Source: Euglena gracilis (Eukaryota; Euglenida; Euglenophyceae; Euglenales). Taken from it: a stretch of DNA of 64,000 nucleotides. The translations under genes were made by a program, and so were the position numbers. Shown here in pieces: positions 1-10,441 of the stretch. The DNA lies in contig CP154954.1 of the NCBI GenBank assembly GCA_039621445.1, forward strand, positions 72,361,082 to 72,425,081, in the 5' to 3' direction. The notes below the pieces were generated by a model. It was not told where the DNA came from, searched no databases, and saw nothing but the letters and a program-made list of their open reading frames with translations. Each line of letters begins with the position of its first letter. Within the stretch, counting starts at the first letter, position 1.

Positions 1-1121
1 TTGTCCCCCCCCCATTTGTTCGGATCAGCACACATAGACCCATACAAAGCAAAAAAAATGGTCAACCATGGCCAGACGGGCAGACAGGTATAACTCCTCA
101 TTCTTCAGGTTTATACCATTTTTCAGTATCAGAGTTCGCCCCAAAGAAATTCAGGTGTGCTTCTTCAGAAGTCTACAAGCCCCTAAAACTGGTCGAAGAG
201 CATAGAGCGCTGTAGAACATAGTGCAAGAGTATATTTCAGAGGCTGCTTTTTAAGGAAGTTCGCACCCCTCCCGGGGTGGTGGTACCCTCACCCCCCCCC
301 CTCAAAGTGCCCCCCCCCAAAAGTGGGGAGAAACTTTTGCAAATTTTACCCCCCTCAAAATGGCCATTTTCCTTCGGCGCCTTTGGCGCCGAAGGCCAAA
401 TTTTGACCCCCCCCCAAAGTGGCCATTTCGGTCCCACGGTGCCCAGTGGGTTGCCACTTTGGGGGGGTGTGGGTATTTGAAATTGTGCGGGCTATGGGCA
501 GGTAGGGTGGTTGGTCATTTTCGACCCCCCTCCCCCAGGTTTGGGGTCAAATGAACGCCTGCCTGCCCAAAAACGGCCAAGTTTCCTGAAGAATCGGCTT
601 GTTCGGCAGACACTGGGGTCCAAACCGACCGCTGGAGGGTGTGCCCGCTTTGGGCAGGTACCCCGTTGCACAAGGCACCCCTCCCAGGGTCAGTGAAAAG
701 AAAAGTGTTTGTTCGGCAGTCGCTCTTAATCCCAGTCTGCTTTTCTTCAGAGTCTTACAGAACCCGTGCTAAACAAGAGGTTTCGCACACCCCCGAGACA
801 GACCGAGAGGGGTGGGAGCAATGGACACCGAAGGCGAAGCACAAACACCAAGTGAGGCCATGCCTTGTTTGCCGGCTTCCTGAAGGTGAATGTTTTTGGA
901 ACGGCTAGGCTTTAGTGACCCTTTAGTGCATTTGCCAAGGTTGGCTGCTATTTATTGCCCTGTGGCGGAAAATGCTGGTGCAGTTCATCTCCGCCGACAG
1001 AACTCAATCCATCTACGAAGGTATTTTCGTGTGGCGGGGAGCAGCCGTTGCCGTTTTGGGGGCCCCAAAACACATTGGCACAAGCCTCATGGCTAAGGCA
1101 CTTGGCGTGCTACCAAAATGG
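1..1121. other. Repeat-derived sequence, no gene seen
   Basis: C/G-run-rich DNA. Positions 371-395 form an 11-bp-arm hairpin around TTT (the TTCGGCGCC/GGCGCCGAA type found all through the window). A partial E repeat lies at 822-875. A possible acceptor (TTTTCTTCAG at about 740-750) precedes an open stretch, but that stretch runs into the E repeat, so I do not call an exon. Confidence 0.5.
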
Positions 1122-1246
1122 GCATCTCCGGCTCCGCAGTTTGCCCTTGTGAGGCCATGCCTTGTTCACCGGCGGTGCTGTGTGACTGCTCGCTGCGCTG
1201 GGTTAGGAGTCCCCGCTTAGTGCCTTTTTTTAGCCGGCGTTGGCCG
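1122..1246 (+). repeat. E repeat copy upstream of gag fragment
   Basis: Contains the E-family blocks CTTGTGAGGCCATGCCTTG, CGGCGGTGCTGTG and GGGTTAGGA, in the order seen at 13.50-13.59 kb (plus) and 18.04-17.94 kb (minus). As in the fuller element at 13.4-18.1 kb, it lies just upstream of, and in the same orientation as, a gag start. It is probably the terminal repeat of a DIRS-like copy. Confidence 0.6.
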
Positions 1247-1396
1247 AATCCCAGCCCCGAGGACAGGAACTTCAAAAACCTTATCAGTTGGAAGAAGAAG
1301 AGGTCATTCAATTCAATTCAATTATCAGGAAAGACACGCTCGTCCAGAACAAAAAGGCAGAAACTGTTTTCAATTTTCTGCAAGGAGTTAAGTGAA

Positions 1397-2052
1397 AGAT
1401 GAAATTTCAATGAAGCACAGCACTGTTGAACTTCAAGAAGGAGCTGCCGAAGCAGCCGTACAGCCTGACGGCGCGGACCGACAGTTGCGTACTGTGGGTG
1501 CCCCTTCCCCATCAGAAATTTCAAAATTGCAGAAAGGCACCCAAGAGACAACCACGGACCCTGGCAGACAGTGGTCAGAAGACCTCGTAGGGGGCAGAAG
1601 GAGCAGCCAGCAGGCCAATACGGCCTTTGGAGACAGGGCCATGGGGGCCAACAATGACCCCCAACCGACAGTTGCGTACTGTTGGTGCCCCTTCCCCATC
1701 AGAAATTTCAAAATTACAGAAAAGCACCCGAGAGACAACCACGGACCCTGGCAGGCAGTGGTCAGAAGACCTCGTAGGGGGCAGAAGGAGCAGCCAGCAG
1801 GCCAATACGGCCTTTGGAGACAGGGCCATGGGGGCCAACAATGCAAAACACACAATGTGCTCAAGTGGGGCTATGGCAGCCAAAAACCTCACAGGCCATA
1901 AGGCACAACAGGCCGTGAAGGCAGAACCTCCCACGAAGGCATCTGCATCTACGAAAGTCCCTGGAACAAAGGCCAAGGGTTGTGTTGCTCATGCAGGGAA
2001 AAAGAAGTTTGTCGCAGGCCACAAAAAGGGGAAAATACCCTGTTATTTTTGA
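1397..2052 (+). pseudogene. DIRS-like gag 5' fragment
   Basis: Reading begins with a MKDE-like start matching the MKDD start of the minus-strand element at 17,786. It carries the shared motifs SPSEIS and PWQAVV followed by a basic stretch, as in the N-terminal 80 residues of the longer ORF. The two motifs fall in different frames, so at least one frameshift is present. A 187-bp unit is tandemly duplicated inside it. The last 60 codons before the stop at 2052 are Lys/Ala-rich and may be a separate sequence. No RT or recombinase follows: this is a truncated copy. Confidence 0.6.
1477..1850 (+). repeat. 187-bp tandem duplication in gag
   Basis: Two copies (1477-1663 and 1664-1850) both start ACCGACAGTTGCGTACTG and differ by a handful of substitutions. 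Because 187 is not a multiple of 3, the second copy is read in another frame. Confidence 0.85.
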
Positions 2053-2436
2053 AATCCAACCTCTTCTTGAAGTGGGTCAATGATCATTCACAAGGTGTGC
2101 CTGGTGTTTCGTTGTTGATGCTTCAAGTTCATGTAACAACAATGATAAGAAATTTTTGATGTGCAGCAGTAGTGTGGGGACTTTTCGTTCTCAATTATCA
2201 GTATTATGTTGGTTGCACGTCCAAAAACGGTGTATTGGAGACTTATAACGCCCCGAACGGTGTGTGGCAAAATGTAGTCAAATTACATTTTTTTGGCACA
2301 AGGATTTCCCGAATTTGTTTTTATTTCTCCACGAAAAAGACCCAGGACTTTGTTTGGGTTCAGAAAAGAATGCAAAAAGGTGCTCCTCCTGATGGAAAAA
2401 GGCGGGGTAGACACAGACGTTTTTAAAGCTCATTCG
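2053..2436. other. No gene recognised
   Basis: AT-leaning unique-looking sequence. The short ORFs on both strands have no recognisable motif or splice framing. Confidence 0.5.
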
Positions 2437-2708
2437 GCAGCCCGAAACTACTGGCCCCCCCGGGGGGCCCAGTAGTTAATCCGGGGGGTCAGAATAGTTT
2501 TTTTGTGTTAATGATGGAATAGGGTTAGGTGTGCGACTTAGGCTTAGGGTTAGGCCTAATTTATAGACGGGTGTTCGGTGTACAAGTTAGGCCTAACCCT
2601 AAGCCTAAGTCGCGCACCTAACCCTATTCCATCACTAACACAAAAAAATTTTTGACCCCCCGGATTAACTACTGCCCCCCCTGGGGGGGCCAGTAGTTTC
2701 AGGCTGCC
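2437..2708. repeat. Long foldback (inverted repeat)
   Basis: Arms 2437-2559 and 2587-2708 are reverse complements over about 122 bp with few mismatches; the loop is 27 bp. Each arm carries a C-run/G-run block, ACTACTGG-type ends and the stretch GGCTTAGGGTTAGGCCTAA. The layout is that of a MITE or foldback element. No target-site duplication is evident. Confidence 0.9.
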
Positions 2709-3177
2709 AACGGCCACCCACTTGATGAGCCAAGGGGTGCCCAAAAATTTGATCCGGGGGCGCGGCGCTGAAAAACGCAGCAGACCCTCGACAAGTACTA
2801 CCTAATGTTGAAAAATTGTGTACATCGGGAGGAGGTGCTCAAAGGGGTAGCTGTTGCATCCACGAAAAGCAGGGGCTTGTGCTGCGTACAGCCCGACGTC
2901 TCTCCTCCCCAAAAACCACGAAGGAAGGTGGATTCACAGCACAAGCCGCTGCCTCCCACGCCCTGGGCATCCGCTGTCCACTTCATTCCAGCAGTTTTTT
3001 TTTTCCAGCTGCAGCCTGCCCGTGGCATGCAAAGCGGCCTATCGGTGCACCCAGTGCAGCCCAGGTACAAAAAAAATTGCAACCTATGCTCCCTGGCAGA
3101 AAGGAGGCCGGCGGCAAGCTCGATCGAGGACCTCAGCGGGGTCTTTTCGCAATCAGACACCGCCCCCCCCCCCAGTC
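2709..3177 (+). other. Uncertain ORFs, possible small exon
   Basis: Three overlapping plus-strand frames are open. A strong acceptor (T-run then CCAG at 3008) and donor (CAG|GTACAA at 3064) could bound a 56-bp exon; one frame has paired cysteines (CTQCSPG). Strand and frame cannot be settled. Confidence 0.2.
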
Positions 3178-3270
3178 GTCATCCCTCGAGTCAAACCAAC
3201 AAGGAGGAAGGGACACCGAGGGCGAAGAACAAAGACCTTGTGCGGCCATGCCTTGTTCGCCCCCTCGCGG
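3178..3270 (+). repeat. E repeat copy (partial)
   Basis: Matches CTCGAG...AGGAGGAAGGGACACCGAG...GACCTTGTG(C/A)GGCCATGCC of the E family, then diverges. Confidence 0.65.
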
Positions 3271-3675
3271 CCCTTCGTGGCCCCTTTGGGCCCCCTTGTG
3301 TGGCATGGGACATGTCCCTACCTTTCAGATAAATGAGGCTGCGCCGGATAATGTGCGCCCGCTGCACATTGTAACTTTGTTTTTTCTGTACAGTCAAACC
3401 TCATGAGTTGATTGCTTGGCCCATGGGTCGTGGCCCCCTGAAGTATCTCTGGATCATAGGACTGACTGAAGGTTTGGAGAATTGAGGTTTGTGGTGTGGC
3501 TCAAGTTTGAAAAATTGAAGTAGAAGTGCCTGCCAATGGGTCGGAAAGCGAAGCCCAAGGCAAAGGCAAACCCAAGGCGAAGCCGAAGGCAGTCAAATAG
3601 GGTGCTTGGGGTCGGGCGGCTGAAATGGTGTGGATTGTGAAGAGAGCCCCCACCCCGGCGCCCCCCTTGTTTCAG

Positions 3676-4348
3676 AATCCTCATCTGTGACGACCAGACG
3701 GATGACACAGTGGAGCATGCTGGATTGGTGCATGCACCAATGGTGCATGCTGGCGCTGGACATGGTCACCATGTTCAAGATGTGCATTTGGGTCATTTGG
3801 GACATGCCGCAGATGCACATGGGGTGCATGCTGCAGATGCCCCACATGCACATGTGGTGCATCCTGGGGCTGGCCTGACTGGAAATGCGGATGACAGAGG
3901 TGTGCATGCAGCGGCGGCCAGGTCAGGGCAGATGGTGGATGCCCTGGCCGCTGGGGTCCCTGAGGTGGCGGCGATTGGAATCCCGCCGGGGGAAGGATGG
4001 AAGTGTGATGGGTTTTGCTGGGCTGATCTTGGATGCCACTGTAGGATGAGTGGCAGACAGCCCAATCTGGGCGGCCAGGACACCTCCGAAGGACCAGCTG
4101 GAAGCAACGCAACGTCGTCGAGGGCGGAGGCTCCGCCGGCAGCAGTGGACACGTCCATAGCAGAGTCTCGACGACTGGCCGTGCAGGACGAGGGGGAACC
4201 CCGAGATCGACACTGGGATGCGCTGGCGGAGAACAGGCCGCTGACGGAGACGGAGAAGCGGAAGAGGCGGAAGGACGGCCTGCTCCACCACCAGGGATGG
4301 TGGGAGCGAGACGGGGGAGTGGCCGAACCGAAGAGGCGGCCTGGGTAA
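3676..4348 (+). CDS. Terminal exon, His-rich protein
   Basis: A C/T-rich tract ending TTGTTTCAG at 3675 precedes an exon that reads (one leading base, phase 2) to TAA at 4346-4348, about 223 codons. It starts [10 protein letters not shown]. The next ~50 residues have His at every second to fourth position in VHA/HLGH/HAADAH-type units. Then comes a Cys cluster ([13 protein letters not shown]), a Ser/Ala/Glu-rich stretch, and a basic C-terminus ([10 protein letters not shown]) that could be a nuclear signal. The His-rich and Cys parts suggest metal binding; this is inference, and no family is recognised. The opposite strand is also open but Pro/Ser-rich and probably a shadow. The upstream exon was not found; the frame at 3520-3595 (ending KPKAKPKAVK) is a candidate neighbour but its phase does not fit. 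Confidence 0.5.
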
Positions 4349-4504
4349 CGGGCGAAGGTTCTGCGCCGCTAGCCCTCCTGTTTAGAGTTGGCCCTGAATT
4401 TCGGGGTTCCGCTCCACGTGACTTACTACCCCTGGTTGGGGGTGATGCGGGTTTTGAGAATTTTTGAGAGACAAATGAACCATCCGGTGTGTTTCGACCC
4501 CGGG

Positions 4505-4568
4505 TGGGCAGTGGTGTGTGTGTGTGTGTATACACACATACAAACATATATATATATATATATATTAG

Positions 4569-4600
<32 letters not shown>

Positions 4601-4604
4601 ATAT

Positions 4605-4639
<35 letters not shown>

Positions 4640-4716
4640 TTATATATAATATATCGATATATATATATATAGAGATATATATATATATATCTATAAGAGA
4701 TATATATAGATATATA

Positions 4717-4767
<51 letters not shown>

Positions 4768-5171
4768 TCTATATATATATATTATATATATATATATATA
4801 TATCTATATTATATATACTACATATATCTATAGTATATATATATACAGAGATACATATGTAATTATTACTATATATATATATATACTCTATCTACTCTAT
4901 ATTAAGCACACTGATATATGTGTATATATGATACATATATATATATATATATATATATTTATGTATGTCTATATATACAGGTATATATACATGTTATTGT
5001 TTACACATATATACATAAACATATATATACATATGTATATATGTACATATGTGTATGTATATATGTATATATGTTTGTATGTAAATAGGTATATATGAAT
5101 ATATGTATATATGTATAGATGCATGTATGTATACATATATGTATATAAATACGCATATGTGTATATATATG

Positions 5172-5213
<42 letters not shown>

Positions 5214-5578
5214 ATATATGTATATATACATATATCAATATATATACATATATATACATATATATGTATATATATTGATATATGTGTATATATGATACAT
5301 ATATATATATATATTTATGTATGTCTATATATACAGGTATATATACATGTTATTGTTTACACATATATACATAAACATATATATACATATGTATATATGT
5401 ACATATGTGTATGTATATATGTATATATGTAGGTATGTAAATAGGTATATATGAATATGTATATATGTATAGATGCATGTATGTATACATATATGTATAA
5501 ATACGCATATGTGTATATATCTGTATATACATCGATATATAGATATAATATAGATAGATAGATATATATAGAGATATA

Positions 5579-5628
<50 letters not shown>

Positions 5629-5632
5629 TATA

Positions 5633-5688
<56 letters not shown>

Positions 5689-7351
5689 ATATACAAATAT
5701 ATGTATATATACATATATGTACATATATATACATATGAACACATACATATATATACATATATATGTATATATATGTATATGGATATGTGTGCGTATATGT
5801 ATATATACACGTACGCACATATATACGTATATATGTATATATGTATATATGTATATATGTATATATGTGTATATGTATATATGTATATATGTATATATGT
5901 GTCTATGTATATATGTGTCTATGTATATATGTGTCTGTGTACATATGTATCTATGTATGTATACATGTATATATGTATATATGTTTTTATGTATATATGT
6001 ATACATGTACATATGTGTCTATGTATGCAAGTATGTATGTATATATGTATATATGTATGTATGTATGTGTATATGTGTCTATGTATATATGTATGTATGT
6101 ATATATGTATATATGTATATATGTATAAATGTATAACATGTGTATATGTATATACGTATATATGTATATATGTATATATGTATGTGTGTACATATGTAAG
6201 TATGTATATATGTATATATGTATATATGTGTGTATATGTATATATACATATACACACATATATTTGTATATATGTCTTTATGTATATATGTATATATGTA
6301 TATATGTGTCTATGTATGCAAGTATGTATGTATATATGTATATATGTATATATGTATGTATGTATGTATATATGTGTATATATACGTATGTATGTATATG
6401 TATATATGTATATATGTATTTATGTATATATGTATATATGTATATATGTGTATATGTATATATGTATATATGCATATATGTATATTTGTGTCTTTGTGTA
6501 TATGTGCCTATGTATATATGTATATATGTATATATGTACACACGTATGTTTGTATATATGTGTATATGTATATATGTACATATGTATACAATGTATATAT
6601 GTACATACTTATGTTTGTAAATATGTGTCTATACACATATGTATATACGTATATATGTATATATGTACATATGTTTATACGTATGTATGTATGTATGTAT
6701 ATATGTATGTATGTACATATATACATATATACATGTACACGTATACATGTATATATGTACATATGTATACGTATATATGTATATACATGTATATGTATAT
6801 GTGTGTATATATATACATATATATATATATATTATATATATGTATATATGTATATATGTTATTATATTATTATATATATACATATATACATATACACATA
6901 TATACATACATAGACGTACATATATGTATACATATATATACATATATATGTATATGTATATACATACATATATATACATACATAAATATATACACATATA
7001 TATACATATATACGTAGACACATATATACATACACACATATATACATGTGTACATATACACATATATACATATACACATATATACATACATACATATATT
7101 TAGATATACATATATACATATATACATATACACATATATATGTATATACGTATATACATATATACATATATACATATGTAGATATATACATAGATACATA
7201 TATACGTAATACATATATGCATAGACACGTATACACATATATAAATATATGTACATATATACATATATACATATACATATATACATATACACATATATAC
7301 ATATATATGTGTGTGTATATGTTATATATATATATAATCATATACATATAC

Positions 7352-7408
<57 letters not shown>

Positions 7409-7517
7409 TATACCTGTATATGTATATATATGCCTATATATGTATATATATATGTACATATGTATGTATACATATATTTGTATATATATGTGTATATACA
7501 TATGTGTGTGTACATAT

Positions 7518-7563
<46 letters not shown>

Positions 7564-7750
7564 TATATAGATATAGATATATATTATTATAGATATATAT
7601 AGATATTATATATATATATATATATATAATATAGATATATATATATATCGATATATATATATATATATATATAGATATATATATATATCTATATACTATC
7701 TTCTCTCTCCTCTTATGCCTCTCCACATATATACACGTATATATACATAT
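4505..7750. repeat. TA-rich satellite, block 1
   Basis: Nearly pure T/A/G/C-poor sequence built from TATATGTA and variants. It changes in composition: (TA)n with GA spacers to about 5.6 kb; TATGTA on the plus strand 5.7-6.8 kb; the reverse complement (TATACA) 6.85-7.45 kb; then (TG)n at about 7521-7548 and (TA)n. The many long ORFs here (Tyr/Ile/Met/Cys/His only) are artefacts. Confidence 0.97.
4913..5520 (+). repeat. 364-bp-period duplication inside satellite
   Basis: The non-simple stretch starting GATATATGTGTATATATGA, including CAGGTATATATACATGTTAT, occurs at 4913 and again at 5277 with near identity for about 240 bp. Confidence 0.8.
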
Positions 7751-8289
7751 ATGTAAATATAGGAAGGCACTCAAGAAAACGGCCTTCAATGGAGGACGTA
7801 GATCGAACAAGCTTCTGCCACCAGTTTACCCCTCTTTCCACTTCGGTTAGCGTGCGCAGAATAGGCTCACAGGCAGCCCGAGTGAGCGAAAACAGTCACC
7901 AGGCGGTCCGGTAAAAATAGGCACATGCGCCCAAAAATTTCCCTTTTTTAGTGGCGTTCGGTCCCTGAATTCAGCCAGAACCTGAACTCCCTCAGCCAAA
8001 TAATTCAAAATTTGAGGGGGGGGTATTTTTGACCAACTCCTCGCGGATGCCTCTGAAGCATGAAGCAGTAGGGGGGGAGAAAGGCCTGTTAAACGGTAGC
8101 CCTGGGGTAGCAGAATAACACCTCCTTTTCTCTGGTGGGCACTGGAAGACCTCCTTCTTATCTCTTCTTCCGGTAATCCAAAGACTTTTCTTTGATTGAA
8201 CTTATCCTTTTTGAATTGAATTTGAATTCTCGATCTCAATTTGGTATTTTGAGTCGTCTTGAATCAGCAGGCACAATTCTTTGAATGAA
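7751..8289 (-). other. Unique island within satellite
   Basis: About 0.5 kb of complex sequence between two satellite blocks. A minus-strand ORF (7847-8239, 130 codons) is open, but no motif is recognised. It may be an insertion into the array or the sequence the array grew around. Confidence 0.35.
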
Positions 8290-10441
8290 GCATCCGGAAA
8301 TACATATATGTGTGTATACATATATATACATATGTGTACATATGCATATATGTATATATACATATACATACACATATATAGACATATATATGTATATATG
8401 TATGTATGTATATATTTAAATATGTATACATGTATATATGTATATATGTATATATGTATATATGTATATACGTGTCCATGTATACGTGTGTCTATGTAAA
8501 TATGTATATATGTATACACTTATATATGTATATATGTACATATGTATATATGTATATATGTACGTATGTATATATGTATATACGTGTCTATGTATACATG
8601 TCTCTATGTATATATGTATACATTTAAATATCTATATATGTATATATGTGTATATGTATATATGTATGTATGTATATATGTATATATGTATATATGTATA
8701 TATGTATATATGTATATGTGTGTCCATGTATATATATGTCTATGCATATATGTATATATGCATATATTTATATATGTATATATGTACATATGTATATATG
8801 TTCATATATGTATGAATGAGAATATGTATATATGTGTATATGTACATATGTATATATATATGTATATACGTGTCTATGTATACATGTGTCTATGTATATA
8901 TGTATATATGTATATATGTATATATGTATATATGTATATATGTATATATGTATGTACGTACATATGTATATATGTATATATGTATATATGTATATATGTA
9001 TATATGTATATACGTATATGTGTATATATGTAGATATGTGTCTATGTATACATGTGTCTATGTATATATGTATATATGTATATATTTATATATATGTGTA
9101 TATATGTATATATGTATATATGTATGTATGTACATATGTATATATGTATATATGTATATATGAATATATGTATATATGTGTATATGTATACATACACGTA
9201 TATATGTATATATGTATATATGTATACATGTATATATGCATATATGTATATATGTATATACGTGTCTATGTACACATGTGTCTATGTACATATGTATATA
9301 TGTATATATTTTTATATGTATATATGTATATATGTATATATGTACATATGTATGTATGTACACATGTATATATGTATATACGTATATATGTGTATACATA
9401 TGTGTTTATATATATGTGTGTACATATATATACATATATGTACATATGCATATATGTATACATACATATCTATACACCTATATATACATATATAGACATA
9501 TTTATGTATATATGTGTATACGTATGTATGTACATATGTATATATGTATATATGTATATATGTATATATGCATATATGTATATATGTATATACGTATATA
9601 TGTATATATGTGTCTATGTATATATGTGTCTATGTTTATATGTTTATATGTAATATTTATATATGTATATATGTATATATGTATATATGTATACATGTAT
9701 GTATGTACATATGTATATATGTATATACGTGCCTATGTATACATGTGTCTATGTATATATGTATACATGTATATATTTATATATGTATATATGTATATAT
9801 GTATATATGTATATATGATTGTGTGTACATATGTTTTTATGTATATATGTATATATGTATATATGTATATATGTATACGTGTATATGTGTATATATGTAT
9901 ATACGTGTCTATGTATAAATGTGTCTATGTATATCTGTATATATGTATGTATTTATATATGTATATATGTATATATGTATATATGTATATATGTATGTAC
10001 GTATGTATTTATATATGTATATATGTATATATGTATATGTATATATGTATTTTTATGTGTATATGTATATTTACACGTATATATGTACATATGTATATAT
10101 GTATATATGTACATATATATGTATATACGTGTCTATGTATACATGTGTCTATGTATATATGTATATGTATATATTTATATATGTATATATGTATATATGT
10201 ATATATGTATGTATGTACATATGTATGTATGTACATATGTATATATGTATATATGTATATATGTGTATATGTATATATACATATATACCTACATATTTAT
10301 GTATGTATATATGTGTCTATGTATGTATACGTATATACGTATATATGTACACACGTATATATGTATATACGTATATATGTATAAACGTATGTATGTATAT
10401 ATGTATATATGTATATATGTACATACGTATACATGTATATT
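8290..10441 (+). repeat. TA-rich satellite, block 2
   Basis: Almost entirely TATATGTA units on the plus strand, with a recurring GTGTCTATGTATACATGTGTC block every few hundred bases (for example 8860-8890, 9035-9065, 10130-10160), i.e. a weak higher-order structure. Confidence 0.97.

Noticed and set aside
2521-2630. Telomere
   Set aside because: Only one or two CCTAACCC-like units per arm, inside a foldback and not at an end.
3681-4547. 288-codon minus-strand ORF opposite the His-rich exon
   Set aside because: Pro/Ser/Arg-rich and lacking splice framing; the plus strand has the acceptor and better codon pattern. Treated as a shadow, though not excluded.
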